DNA of 64,000 nt from Streptomyces iakyrus (GCF_000717055.1 NZ_JNXI01000018.1:1-64000), one strand, 5' to 3'. Positions 26,233-35,117 are shown, counted from the stretch's first letter. Notes: generated by a model from the sequence alone, not told the origin. Made by a program: numbers and translations.

Positions 26233-26556
26233 GTACGGGGCCCCTACGCGTGACCCACACCTCACTTTGCGAAGACGGAACTGTTCTCGGTGCACCGTCC
26301 CGCAGACCGGGTGTGCGGTGCAACCACCGGCCTCGCCCGGGGTACGGCGAAGGACGGTCCCCGGCCCGGTCACCGCCCGGAAACGGCCTCCCTACCCCGA
26401 CGGCCGGTCACGAGACAGTGCGAAGTTTCACATCCCGTCCACAACCCCCGGCGGCCGCCGCCCGCCCACCGGGACGCGCGGGCGGCCGGGGGGTGGCGGC
26501 TGGGCAGAACACCCGGGAAAACACCCGGGAGAGCACCCCCACCGCCCGCACCCGCG
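26233..26556. other. 324-bp intergenic region between SpoIIE and acyl-CoA dehydrogenase genes
   Basis: No gene is seen. It holds the promoter side of the SpoIIE operon and the terminator of the minus-strand acyl-CoA dehydrogenase operon. A direct repeat AACACCCGGGAA / AACACCCGGGAG lies at about 26508-26531. Confidence 0.6.
26458..26485 (-). terminator. Hairpin downstream of kinase-acyl-CoA dehydrogenase operon
   Basis: Perfect 8-bp stem CCGCCCGC / GCGGGCGG with a 12-base loop, 72 bp past the dehydrogenase stop on the minus strand. Moderate candidate in very GC-rich sequence. Confidence 0.45.
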
Positions 26557-27771
26557 TCACAGGTACCGCTTCAACTCCCGCCGTGCCAGCGACCGCTGGT
26601 GCACCTCGTCCGGCCCGTCCGCGATCATCAGCGTCCGAGCCCCGGCGTACAGCTCCGCCAGTGGGAAGTCCTGGCTCACCCCGCCGGCGCCGTGCAGCTG
26701 GATCGCCCGGTCGAGGATGTCCACCACCGCCCGGGGTGTGGCGATCTTGATCGACTGGATCTCGGTGTGCGCGCCCCGGTTCCCCACCGTGTCCATCAGC
26801 CACGCGGTCTTCAGCACCAGCAGCCGCAGCTGCTCCACCGTCACCCGCGCGTCCGCGATCCAGTTGTGGACGACGCCCTGCTGCGCCAGCGACTTCCCGA
26901 AGGCGTTCCGGGACACGGCCCGCCGGCACATCAGCTCGATCGCCCGCTCGGCCATGCCGATCAGCCGCATGCAGTGGTGGATCCGGCCGGGGCCGAGCCG
27001 CGCCTGCGCGATGGCGAAACCGCCGCCCTCCTCACCGACCAGGTTCGCCACCGGCACGCGCGCGTGGTCGAAGACCACCTCGGCGTGACCGCCGTGGTAG
27101 TGGTCCTCGTACCCGAACACCTGCATGGCCCGCTTGATGGTGACGCCCGGGGTGTCGTGCGGCACCAGCACCATCGACTGCTGGCGGCGGATGTCCTCCC
27201 CCTCCGGGTCGGTCTTGCCCATCACGATGAAGATCTTGCAGTCGGGGTGCATCGCCCCGGAGATGTACCACTTGCGGCCCGTGATGACGTACTCGTCGCC
27301 GTCCCGCTCGATGTGCGTGGTGATGTTGGTGGCGTCCGAGGAGGCCACGTCCGGCTCGGTCATCGCGAACGCCGAGCGGATCTCGCCGGCCAGCAGCGGC
27401 TCCAGCCACTGCTTGCGCTGCTGCTCGTCGCCGAACTGGGTGAGCACCTCCATGTTCCCGGTGTCGGGTGCCGCGCAGTTCGTCACCGTCGGCGCCAGCT
27501 GCGGGGAGCGGCCCATGATCTCGGCGAGCGGCGCGTACTGGAGGTTGGTGAGCCCGGCGCCGTACTCGGAGTCCGGCAGGAAGAGGTTCCACAGGCCCTG
27601 CCTGCGGGCCTCGGCCTTCAGCTCTTCCACCACGGGCGGGTTCTCCCACGGAGAGGCGAGCCGCTCGCGCTGCTCGTGCGCGACCGGCTCGGCCGGGTAG
27701 ACGTACTCGTCCATGAAGGCGAGGAGCTTGGCGCGCAGCTCTTCGGTGCGCGCGTCGAAAGCGAAGTCCAT
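26557..27771 (-). CDS. Acyl-CoA dehydrogenase, ACAD11/LvaC-like
   Basis: Flavoprotein of 404 aa. Family motifs are FAMTEPDVASSDATN, GRKWYISGAMHPDC, NAFGKSLAQQGVV and LHGAGGVSQDFPLAE. At the position of the usual catalytic Glu (YEGTSQ in ordinary enzymes) it has Asp in IADGPDEVH, as in the ACAD10/11 subgroup. It is 5 bp downstream of an aminoglycoside-phosphotransferase-like kinase gene, the same partnership found as a fusion in eukaryotic ACAD10/11 and as LvaA/LvaC in Pseudomonas. There the pair phosphorylates a 4-hydroxyacyl-CoA and eliminates the phosphate to give an enoyl-CoA. The same chemistry is proposed here by analogy. Confidence 0.88.
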   Translation of the reverse strand: MDFAFDARTEELRAKLLAFMDEYVYPAEPVAHEQRERLASPWENPPVVEELKAEARRQGLWNLFLPDSEYGAGLTNLQYAPLAEIMGRSPQLAPTVTNCAAPDTGNMEVLTQFGDEQQRKQWLEPLLAGEIRSAFAMTEPDVASSDATNITTHIERDGDEYVITGRKWYISGAMHPDCKIFIVMGKTDPEGEDIRRQQSMVLVPHDTPGVTIKRAMQVFGYEDHYHGGHAEVVFDHARVPVANLVGEEGGGFAIAQARLGPGRIHHCMRLIGMAERAIELMCRRAVSRNAFGKSLAQQGVVHNWIADARVTVEQLRLLVLKTAWLMDTVGNRGAHTEIQSIKIATPRAVVDILDRAIQLHGAGGVSQDFPLAELYAGARTLMIADGPDEVHQRSLARRELKRYL

Positions 27772-27776
27772 CTGGA

Positions 27777-28811
27777 TCAGCCCTCCTGGAGGCCTTCGTG
27801 GAGCGTGGTCAGTCCGTGCCGGACGAAGACCGGCACGAGGTCGCCGATGCGGTCGAAGCCGCGCCCGACCGTCTGGCCCAGCGTGTAGCGGTAGTGGATG
27901 CCTTCGAGGATCACGGCGAGCTTGAACCAGGCGAACGCCGTGTACCAGGAGACCGCGGAGACGTCGCGCCCCGAGCGCGCCGCGTACCGCTCGATCAGTT
28001 CCGACGGCGCCGGATGGCCGGGCGCCTCGGCGGTCGTGGAGACGGGGGACTCGGGCATGCCGAGCGGCATGCTGTACATCACCAGCAGGCCGAGGTCGGT
28101 GAGCGGGTCGCCCAGCGTCGACATCTCCCAGTCGAGGATCGCCCGGATCGAGTCGTCCTCGCCGATCAGCACGTTGTCCAGCCGGTAGTCGCCGTGGACG
28201 ACGGCCGGGGCGGGGGAGCCGGGCAGCTCGCGCCCGAGGGCCGCGTGCAGCTCGTCGATGCCGTCCAGGTCGCGGTTGCGCGAGGCGTCCAGCTGCTTGC
28301 CCCAGCGCCGCAGCTGCCGGTCCAGGAAGCCCTCGGGCCGGCCGAAGTCCGCGAGCCCCACCTCGCCCGGGTCGACCGCGTGCAGCTCCACCAGCGTGTC
28401 GACGAGGTTCAGCACCGCGCCCCGGGTCCGCTCCGGACCGAGCGGGACGAGCTGGTCGGCGGTGCGGTAGGGGGTGCCGTCGACGAACTCCATGACGTAG
28501 AACGGCGACCCGAGCACCTCCTCGTCCTCGCACAGCAGCACCGGCTCCGGGACCGGCACGGCGGTCGGGTGCAGCGCGCTGATCACCCGGTGTTCGCGCT
28601 TCATGTCGTGCGCGGTGGCCAGGACGTGGCCGAGCGGGGGCCGTCTGACGACCCACCGGGAGCTGCCGTCGGAGACCGCGTAGGTGAGGTTCGACCGTCC
28701 GCCCTCGATCAGCCGGCCGGACAGCGGGCCGTTCACCAGGCCTGGCCGCTCGCGGTCGAGCAGGCCGCGCAACCGGTCGAGATCCAGTCCGGGCGGATGG
28801 TCGGGGCTCAT
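27777..28811 (-). CDS. APH-family kinase, ACAD10/LvaA-like
   Basis: ATP-dependent small-molecule kinase with the aminoglycoside-phosphotransferase fold, 344 aa. Visible elements are the nucleotide lobe (RSNLTYAVSDGSSRWVVRRP), the linker YVMEFVDGTPY, catalytic loop VVHGDYRLDNVLIG and metal motif ILDWEMSTLGDP. In this subfamily the substrate is an acyl-CoA or hydroxyacid, not an antibiotic. The start at ATG 28811 is preferred for its GAGGAG site; an upstream ATG (28850) abuts the operator. It is the first gene of a two-gene operon with the acyl-CoA dehydrogenase. A perfect-core family-2 operator lies 40 bp upstream. Confidence 0.87.
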   Translation of the reverse strand: MSPDHPPGLDLDRLRGLLDRERPGLVNGPLSGRLIEGGRSNLTYAVSDGSSRWVVRRPPLGHVLATAHDMKREHRVISALHPTAVPVPEPVLLCEDEEVLGSPFYVMEFVDGTPYRTADQLVPLGPERTRGAVLNLVDTLVELHAVDPGEVGLADFGRPEGFLDRQLRRWGKQLDASRNRDLDGIDELHAALGRELPGSPAPAVVHGDYRLDNVLIGEDDSIRAILDWEMSTLGDPLTDLGLLVMYSMPLGMPESPVSTTAEAPGHPAPSELIERYAARSGRDVSAVSWYTAFAWFKLAVILEGIHYRYTLGQTVGRGFDRIGDLVPVFVRHGLTTLHEGLQEG

Positions 28812-28851
28812 GCGTCGCTCCTCGGGCGGGGTGGACAGTTCCCGACTCATG

Positions 28852-28869
28852 ATGCCGACCGGTCGGTAT
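28852..28869. promoter_or_regulatory. TetR-type operator, family 2, best-formed copy
   Basis: ATGCCGACCGGTCGGTAT, an 18-bp palindrome with one mismatched pair, upstream of the kinase operon and 140 bp from the divergent oxidoreductase start. The core ACCGACCGGT is shared with 20020 and, with one change, with 5495. Confidence 0.75.
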
Positions 28870-29009
28870 GTCGTCCAGAGCGGGACCGAAACGTGATCGG
28901 AGCCACGATAGGCCGACGGCGTCTGCTGCGCGGCGCCGGGGAGGTTTCGGCCGGTTCGTTCAGGTCATCCGGCTTGCGGGCCGTGCGGCGAGCCCGGAAG
29001 GTCGGACCC

Positions 29010-29954
29010 ATGAAGGCCATCAGCTACTCACGGTACGGCGGACCCGAGGTACTGGCGTTCGGGGAGGTCCGCGATCCGAAGGTCGGCCCGGACGCGGTGC
29101 TGGTGAAGGTGCGGGCGGCGGCCGTGAACCCCGTCGACTGGAAGGCCCGCGAGGGATACCTCGACGGGATCCTCGCCCCCGTCTTCCCCGTGGTGCCCGG
29201 CTGGGACGTCTCGGGCGTCGTGGTGCGGCCCGGCGTGGCCGTCTCGGAGTTCTCCGCCGGCGACGAAATCATCGGGTACGTGCGCGAGGACTTCCTCTCC
29301 CGCGGCACCTTCGCCGAGTACGTGGCCGCGCCCCTGCGCACCCTCGCACGCAAGCCGCGCAACCTCTCCTTCGAGGAGGCGGCCGGGCTGCCGCTGGTGG
29401 GGCTCACCGCCTACCAGGTGCTGATCAACGTGCTCCAGGTGAAGCGGGGCGAGACCGTCCTGGTGCACGCCGCGGCCGGGGGCGTCGGATCGATCGCCGT
29501 GCAGCTCGGCGTCCACCTCGGTGCCCGGGTGATCGGTACGGCGAGCGAATCCAACCACGACTTCGTGCGGGGCCTCGGCGGGGAGCCGGTGGTGTACGGC
29601 GAGGGCCTGGGCGAGCGGGTGCGCGGGCTGGCCCCGGAGGGCGTGGACGCCGTGTTCGACACCGTCGGCGGGGACGCGCTGAAGGTGTCGGCGAACCTGC
29701 TGGCCCCCGAGGGCCGTCTGGTGTCGATCGCCGACAACGACGTCGTCAACTACGGCGGCCGCTACTACTTCGTCCGCCCCGACCCGCAGGACCTCCAGCG
29801 GCTGGCCGACCTGGCGGAGCAGGGCGTGGTGAGCGTGCACGTCGACGCGACGTTCCCCCTGGAGCGGGCGGCGGACGCGCACCGGCTGAACCAGGAGGGC
29901 CGCACTCGCGGCAAGATCGTCGTGACGGTGGACTGGGAGACCGACGGCGAGTGA
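29010..29954 (+). CDS. NADP-dependent quinone/zinc-type oxidoreductase (MDR superfamily)
   Basis: Medium-chain reductase lacking zinc ligands, 314 aa, likely NADPH-dependent quinone or enone reductase. It has the GroES-like domain with AAAVNPVDWKAREGY, then the nucleotide-binding motif HAAAGGVGSIAVQLG and VFDTVGGDALKVSANLL. The ATG at 29010 gives the family start MKAISYSRYGGPEVL. It is divergent from the kinase-acyl-CoA dehydrogenase operon, and the family-2 operator lies in the shared 198-bp region, though closer to the other gene. The function in vivo is unknown. Confidence 0.88.
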   Translation: MKAISYSRYGGPEVLAFGEVRDPKVGPDAVLVKVRAAAVNPVDWKAREGYLDGILAPVFPVVPGWDVSGVVVRPGVAVSEFSAGDEIIGYVREDFLSRGTFAEYVAAPLRTLARKPRNLSFEEAAGLPLVGLTAYQVLINVLQVKRGETVLVHAAAGGVGSIAVQLGVHLGARVIGTASESNHDFVRGLGGEPVVYGEGLGERVRGLAPEGVDAVFDTVGGDALKVSANLLAPEGRLVSIADNDVVNYGGRYYFVRPDPQDLQRLADLAEQGVVSVHVDATFPLERAADAHRLNQEGRTRGKIVVTVDWETDGE

Positions 29955-29964
29955 GGAGCGGTGC

Positions 29965-30303
29965 CTACAGCACGAGGGCGGCCCCGCACACCGCCATCGC
30001 CACCGTGCACAGCACCGCGGCCGCCGCGTGCCGGGGTGCGAAGGCCACCGGGCTCGGGGTGGCCGCGAGGGTGCGGATGCGCCGGTGGGCGACGCTCAGG
30101 AAGCCCAGCCAGAGCACACAGCACAGCGCGCCCGCCGTGACCCCGGCCGCCGACGCCCCGCCGTGCAGCACGGTCTTCACCGCGAGCACGGCGACGACCG
30201 TGCCCGACAGCGTCGTACGCCGCCACGCGAGCCGGGTCCGTTCGGGCTGCAGTCCGGGGTCGCGGTCGGGGTCCTGCCGCCGGACGGCAGGCGACGCGTT
30301 CAC
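29965..30303 (-). CDS. DUF202 small membrane protein
   Basis: Membrane protein of 112 aa of the DUF202 (YidH-like) family of unknown function. Three hydrophobic helices follow the amphipathic motif GLQPERTRLAWRRTTLSGT, the DUF202 signature. The start is GTG 30303, overlapping the stop of the upstream DUF202 gene (GTGA), so the two are translationally coupled and may form a hetero-oligomer. Confidence 0.75.
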   Translation of the reverse strand: MNASPAVRRQDPDRDPGLQPERTRLAWRRTTLSGTVVAVLAVKTVLHGGASAAGVTAGALCCVLWLGFLSVAHRRIRTLAATPSPVAFAPRHAAAAVLCTVAMAVCGAALVL

Positions 30304-30692
30304 CCCTCCCACCCGACGAGCACCACCAGGACCATGGCGACGGCCACGACCGCGACGACGAGGCTCAGCAGCGCCGGGAAGCGGGACACCGGCAGGTCCT
30401 CGCCCCGGCGCATGGCCCGCTCGCAGCGCACCCAGTGGTTGACGGCCCGCAGCGAGCACAGCACGCCCGCGCCGAGCAGCGCGAGCGCCAGCCCGACCCG
30501 CCAGGCCCAGCGCAGGTCCGGCAGGAACTGGTCCACGGCGAACCCGCCGCCGATCAGTGCGAGCGCGGTGCGCAGCCAGGCCAGGAAGGTGCGTTCGTTG
30601 GCCAGCGAGAACCGGTAGTCGGGCGTCTCGCCGTCCTCCCGGACCTCCGCCGGCACGAACCACAACCGGACGTTCCGTACGAACTCGATCAC
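30300..30692 (-). CDS. YidH-type DUF202 membrane protein
   Basis: Inner-membrane protein of 130 aa with three predicted helices. The signature FSLANERTFLAWLRTALALI near residue 30 identifies the YidH/DUF202 family. The role is unknown. It is first in a coupled pair with a second, shorter DUF202 protein, and lies 10 bp downstream of the NUDIX gene on the same strand, suggesting a three-gene transcript. Confidence 0.82.
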   Translation of the reverse strand: MIEFVRNVRLWFVPAEVREDGETPDYRFSLANERTFLAWLRTALALIGGGFAVDQFLPDLRWAWRVGLALALLGAGVLCSLRAVNHWVRCERAMRRGEDLPVSRFPALLSLVVAVVAVAMVLVVLVGWEG

Positions 30693-30702
30693 GTGCGCGA
30701 CC

Positions 30703-31245
30703 CTACCCGGCGTCCTGTCCGGCTCCGTCCGGGCCGTCCGACCGGAACGCCTGGAGCCGTTCGTACGCCGCCAGGCCGTCCGGCACCCACTCCCAGTCGC
30801 CGAGGCGCCGCTCGATCTCGGCCTCGGGCAGGAAGTCGTACCAGGCCACCTCTTCGGCTTGCGGCCGCACGGGCAGCTCGCAGCGCACCTCGTGGACCGC
30901 CGACCACCAGCTCTGGCCCGAGCCGTCGTCGTAGAGGAACGTGAAGAGGTGCCGCGGCTGCGGCAGGCCGCTCACGCCCAGTTCCTCCTCGGCCTCGCGC
31001 AGGGCGGCCGAGGCGTAGGACTCGCCCGTGCCGACGACCCCGCCGACGAACATGTCGTAGAGGGAGGGGAAGACCAGCTTGGTGGGGGTGCGCCGGTGCA
31101 CGAAGATGCGGCCCTCGGCGTCCCGGGCCTGGATGAACACGCAGCGGTGGCGCAGCCCCCGGGCGTAGACCTCTCCGCGGGGCAACTGCCCGATGACCTG
31201 GTCGTGCTCGTCCACGATGTCGAGGATCTCGTCGGCGGCGCTCAT
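30703..31245 (-). CDS. NUDIX hydrolase, YfcD-like
   Basis: Diphosphate hydrolase of unknown substrate, 180 aa. The Nudix box GGVVGTGESYASAALREAEE plus ELG fits GX5EX7REUXEEXGU. The N-terminus (ILDIVDEHDQVIGQLPR) resembles the YfcD/IPP-isomerase-like branch. The ATG at 31245 (MSAADEI) is preferred over one four codons upstream. It lies upstream of two DUF202 genes on the same strand. Confidence 0.85.
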   Translation of the reverse strand: MSAADEILDIVDEHDQVIGQLPRGEVYARGLRHRCVFIQARDAEGRIFVHRRTPTKLVFPSLYDMFVGGVVGTGESYASAALREAEEELGVSGLPQPRHLFTFLYDDGSGQSWWSAVHEVRCELPVRPQAEEVAWYDFLPEAEIERRLGDWEWVPDGLAAYERLQAFRSDGPDGAGQDAG

Positions 31246-31291
31246 GCCCTCATCCAAGCAGGGTGCGCGGGCACCGCCGGGGCAGGGCCCG

Positions 31292-32197
31292 TCAGGGCGA
31301 GGCCGGGCTCACCGCGGGTGCGGCCACCCGGGCCCGCTCCGGTGCCCCCTGCGGCATCGCCGGGTGCAGCCCCAGCAGCACGATCCCGGCGACCACGGCG
31401 AGCAGACCACCGGCCTCCCAGCCCAGGGCCATGGCGTCGGTGCGCAGCCGGTCGCCCAGGAAGCCGACGCCGCAGACGATCCCGGCGAGCGGCTGCGCCG
31501 CGGTCAGGGCGGGCAGCGACTTGCGCAGGGACGCGGTCTCGAACGCGCTCTGCACGAGGACCAGCCCCGTGACGCCCAGTGCGATGACCGCGTACGGCTC
31601 CCAGCCGGTGAGCAGCTCGGCGAGGCCGCCTTCGGAGACCTTCTGCCCGCTGACCCGGGTCAGCGCGTCCTGCACGCCGTAGAGCAGTCCGGCGGCCAGC
31701 GCCAGCAGGACCGGGCCCGAGCTGAGCCGGGACCGCTTGCCGTGCGCGGTGAGCAGCAGGGCGAGCCCGACCATGACCCCGATGATCACCCACTGCCGCA
31801 CCGGATCGGCCGTCGCGGCACCGCCCTCCGGCCGGCCCGCCACGATGAACGCCGTGACGCCGCCGGCCAGCAGGAGCAGACCCGCCCAGCCCTGGCGGCC
31901 CAGCGGCTGCCGGGTCTGCTTGCGGGACAGCGCGAGCGCGAAGAGCAGGTTCGTCGCCAGCAGCGGCTCCACCAGCGAGAGCTCGCCCTGCCCCAGCGCG
32001 GCGGCGCCGAGCCCCATGCCGACCACCATCAGCGCGATGCCGCCGAGCCAGCGCGGCACCTTCACGAGGTCGATCAGCAGACGGAAGGAGAGGAAGTCGC
32101 TCAGCGGGGCACGCTGAGCCGCGTTCTGCTGGAGGACGAAGCCGAAGCCCAGACAGCAGGCGGCGCCCAGGGCGAGCGCCAGTACTGGAACCGACAC
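31292..32197 (-). CDS. DMT-family transporter
   Basis: Ten-helix inner-membrane protein, 301 aa, of the drug/metabolite transporter superfamily (EamA/DUF6-like), for example VPRWLGGIALMVVGMGLGAA and LLALAAGLLYGVQDALTRVS. The substrate is unknown. GTG 32197 is the start. The upstream 364 bp separate it from a divergent hypothetical gene. Confidence 0.78.
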   Translation of the reverse strand: MSVPVLALALGAACCLGFGFVLQQNAAQRAPLSDFLSFRLLIDLVKVPRWLGGIALMVVGMGLGAAALGQGELSLVEPLLATNLLFALALSRKQTRQPLGRQGWAGLLLLAGGVTAFIVAGRPEGGAATADPVRQWVIIGVMVGLALLLTAHGKRSRLSSGPVLLALAAGLLYGVQDALTRVSGQKVSEGGLAELLTGWEPYAVIALGVTGLVLVQSAFETASLRKSLPALTAAQPLAGIVCGVGFLGDRLRTDAMALGWEAGGLLAVVAGIVLLGLHPAMPQGAPERARVAAPAVSPASP

Positions 32198-32561
32198 GCG
32201 GTGTACCTCGATCGTCAGGTCGGGTCACGGTTGCGTAGGGGCCGACTGTACCGGCCGGCTGCGCCCGGCGTGCCCGTACGTCATGCCATCGTCGGGGGCG
32301 GTGGCAGCCCGCGCTATGACGTACGTCACAAAGGGCGAAACGGAAAAATCGGATGCTACTCACGGGTGTCTCTCCTGCCTCTCGGATCACAAAATCCTCA
32401 CAAGTGGCGGGAGTTGACGCGTGTAACGCCCTGGCGGCCCTTGACGACGACCATGGGTGAGGGGTTGGCTGTGTGTGATCAGTTCATGGCAATGCGCACA
32501 TAAGCGCTCCCTCTGCCGCCGTGAGCCGAAACACCAGAAGAGCGCGTGAGGAAGTCCCGCG
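32198..32561. other. 364-bp divergent intergenic region
   Basis: No gene is supported. It contains a perfect 9-bp inverted repeat GTACGTCAT (32276-32284) / ATGACGTAC (32316-32324) separated by 31 bases, and TTGACG hexamers near 32414 and 32439 that could be -35 elements for the plus-strand gene. It is more A/T-rich (32335-32405) than the surroundings, consistent with promoters. Confidence 0.5.
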
Positions 32562-33512
32562 GTGCCCCCACCCCCGCCTCCCCTCGGCCGTGGCCGCAGA
32601 CGTGCCGCGCAGGCCTTCGACGAGGCCCTCGACGACGCCGACCTCATGGCCGCGCGCACCGCACTGGTGCAGGGCCGCTGGCAGAACGCCCGGTCCCTGC
32701 TGGTGCACACCGGGGACGACTGGGACCGGCGCGGTCACCGCGTCACCGTCCTCGCGCGGGAGTCCTCCTGTGCCGCGTGGGCCCGGGAGTGGTTGCTCGC
32801 CGAACCCGAGTCAGCCGACGCCGCCGTGCTGCTCGCGCTCGCCCAGGTCCGGCGGGCCCTGCACGGCAAGGCCAAGCCGGTCCGCGCCCGCGAGGCCTGC
32901 CAGGCGGCCGCGGCCCGTGCCCCCGCCGACCCCACCCCCTGGCTCGGCCTGCTCATGCTGGAGTGCGCGGTCGGCGGCGACCAGGACGTGGTCCGCACCT
33001 TCGAGGCGGTCCGCGGCCGGTACGCCGACCACCACCACGCCCACCACCTGATGGTCGCCCGGCTCGCCGCCCGCCGTACCGAGGCCGGCCCGGACCCGCT
33101 GCACGAGGTCTACGACTTCGCCAACTGGGCCGCAGAGCAGGCGCCCGCCGACTCACCGCTCGCGATCCTGCCGGTCATCGCACACGCCGAGCGCTACCGC
33201 GCGCTGGCCGCCGCGGGGCACGAACCCGCCGACCCGGCCGCCTCCGGCCACTGGACGGGCCGCCGCGCCCGGCAGGTCATGAAGGCCGCCTTCGACTGGT
33301 GGCTGGAGTGGGAGCAGGAGGGACACCCGCGGCGGCTGATCGACCTGAACTTCCTCGCCCACGCCAAGTACTGCGAGGGGCGGGGCGCCGAGGCCGCCGC
33401 CCTGTTCCACCGGATCGGCCGCCACGCCACCCCGGCGCCCTGGTCGTACCCGGACCGCGACCCGAACACCGCCTTCGCCGCAGCCCGCGCCGGCGCGCTC
33501 GGCACGGCCTGA
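32562..33512 (+). CDS. Conserved hypothetical protein with TPR-like helices
   Basis: Not assignable to a known function. It is 316 aa with a short Pro-rich start and then helical hairpins rich in Ala/Arg/Leu (ALVQGRWQNARSLLVHTGDD, ADAAVLLALAQVRRALHG), suggestive of a TPR-like superhelix. The C-terminus has AKYCEGRGAEAAALFHRIG. GTG 32562 is chosen for the GAGGAAG site 7 bp upstream. It lies 33 bp before the APC permease and may be co-transcribed with it. Confidence 0.7.
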   Translation: MPPPPPPLGRGRRRAAQAFDEALDDADLMAARTALVQGRWQNARSLLVHTGDDWDRRGHRVTVLARESSCAAWAREWLLAEPESADAAVLLALAQVRRALHGKAKPVRAREACQAAAARAPADPTPWLGLLMLECAVGGDQDVVRTFEAVRGRYADHHHAHHLMVARLAARRTEAGPDPLHEVYDFANWAAEQAPADSPLAILPVIAHAERYRALAAAGHEPADPAASGHWTGRRARQVMKAAFDWWLEWEQEGHPRRLIDLNFLAHAKYCEGRGAEAAALFHRIGRHATPAPWSYPDRDPNTAFAAARAGALGTA

Positions 33513-33545
33513 CCCCCCGACCCGAAGAGTGAGGACGCTCCCCCG

Positions 33546-35081
33546 ATGACCACGGACAGTTCGAGAACGAGCCCGACCGCCTCCGGCGGCATCAGTACGT
33601 TCAAAGGGGAGGAGCGTGCCCTGCGCGCCGACCGGCTCGGCACCGGGGGCCTGCTGCTCTCCGTCCTCGCCGCGACCGCCCCGCTCATGGTCGTCGCGGG
33701 TGTCATGCCCACTACATTCGCGGTGATGGGCATCGTCGGCCAGCCGCTGCTCTTCGTCGTCCTCGGCGTCGTCCTGATCCTCTTCAGCATCGGATACGCC
33801 GAGATGAGCCGCCACGTCCACAACGCGGGCGCCTTCTACGCGTACATCTCCCGCGGCCTCGGCGGCACCGCCGGCGCGGGCGCCGCCCTGGTCGCCCTCG
33901 TCGCCTACAACGCGCTCCAGGTCGGCATCTACGGCATCTTCGGCTTCGAGGTCTCCGGGCTCCTCGCCACCTACGCCGACGTGGAGATCGCCTGGTGGAT
34001 ACCGGCGCTCGTGGCCGCGCTCGCGGTCGGGCTGCTGGGCTGGCTGAAGATCGACGTCAACGCCCGCGTGCTGGGCGTGCTGCTGGTCGTCGAGGTGCTC
34101 CTCGTCGTGATCTTCGACGTCGCTGCCCTCGCCGACCCCGGCAAGGAAGGCCTGTCGCTGCACGCCTTCAACCCCGACACCCTCACCGGCGCGGGCGTCG
34201 GCACCGCGCTGTGCTTCTGCATCGCCGCGTTCCTCGGCTTCGAGCAGGCCCCGGTCTACGCCGAGGAGACCAGCCGCCCGCACGTCCTGGTGCCGCGCGT
34301 GATGTTCCTCGCCGTGGGCGGGGTCGCCGTCTTCTTCGCGCTGAGCAGCTGGGCCCTCACCGTGGCCACCGGCCCCTCCGCGATCGTCGGCACGTCCCAG
34401 AAGCAGAGCGCCGGGCTGCTGTTCTTCCTCACCGAGTCGCGCCTCGGCGGCACCTTCACGGACGTCCTGCACGTCCTGTTCGTCACCGGCATGTTCGCCG
34501 CGCTGCTCAGCTTCCACAACGTCGTCGCCCGCTACGCCTTCGCCATGGGCCGCGAAGGCCTGCTGCCCGCCGCCTTCGGCCGCACCAGCGGCAGCAGCGG
34601 CGCCCCGGGCACCGGCTCGCTGCTCCAGACGGTCGTGGCCGTGGTGGTCGTGGCCGCCTTCGCGATCACCGACGACAAGCCGGCCGGCGACCCGACCGCG
34701 CCCGTCCTCCAGCTGTTCACCTGGTTCGGCAACATCGGCGCCCTCGGCGTGATCGTGCTGATGGCGGCGGCGTCCCTGTCCGTCGTTGTCTTCTTCGTCC
34801 GCCGCGGCGCCGCCGGCACCCAGGCCTGGCGGCTCGTCACGTCCGCGCTGGCGGGCATCGCCCTGCTGGTCATCGCCGGCTACACGGTGAAGGACTTCGA
34901 GGTGCTGGTCGGCGCGGGCCCCGACTCGTCACTGAGCTGGGTGCTGCCCGGCATCATCGGCCTCGCCGCGCTCGCCGGAGTGGTCCTCGGCCTGGTGCTG
35001 CGCGCCCGCGCCCCCGAGAAGCACGCCCGGATCGGCCTCGGCAACGAGGCGTTCCAGCTGGACAAGGCGGCCTCCTCCTGA
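33546..35081 (+). CDS. APC-superfamily amino acid/amine permease
   Basis: Inner-membrane permease of 511 aa with about 12 helices. The first helix has the APC signature TAPLMVVAGVMPTTFAVMG. FEQAPVYAEETSRPHVLVPR corresponds to the conserved helix-6 to loop-7 region of the APC family. The ATG at 33546 is preceded by GAGGACG. The hypothetical gene 33 bp upstream could be in the same operon. The substrate is unknown. A hairpin follows the stop. Confidence 0.88.
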   Translation: MTTDSSRTSPTASGGISTFKGEERALRADRLGTGGLLLSVLAATAPLMVVAGVMPTTFAVMGIVGQPLLFVVLGVVLILFSIGYAEMSRHVHNAGAFYAYISRGLGGTAGAGAALVALVAYNALQVGIYGIFGFEVSGLLATYADVEIAWWIPALVAALAVGLLGWLKIDVNARVLGVLLVVEVLLVVIFDVAALADPGKEGLSLHAFNPDTLTGAGVGTALCFCIAAFLGFEQAPVYAEETSRPHVLVPRVMFLAVGGVAVFFALSSWALTVATGPSAIVGTSQKQSAGLLFFLTESRLGGTFTDVLHVLFVTGMFAALLSFHNVVARYAFAMGREGLLPAAFGRTSGSSGAPGTGSLLQTVVAVVVVAAFAITDDKPAGDPTAPVLQLFTWFGNIGALGVIVLMAAASLSVVVFFVRRGAAGTQAWRLVTSALAGIALLVIAGYTVKDFEVLVGAGPDSSLSWVLPGIIGLAALAGVVLGLVLRARAPEKHARIGLGNEAFQLDKAASS

Positions 35082-35117
35082 CGCGGCCCGCGTAAGAAGT
35101 GGTTACGGAAGTCTGAC

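Noticed and set aside
32276..32324. Inverted repeat GTACGTCAT / ATGACGTAC
   Set aside because: Arms are 31 bases apart and no matching copy is found elsewhere; recorded as part of the intergenic region only.
32501..32514. TAAGCGCTCCCTCT resembling the family-3 operator
   Set aside because: The right half-site does not keep the dyad (CCCTCT instead of CGCTYA), so it is probably a chance match.
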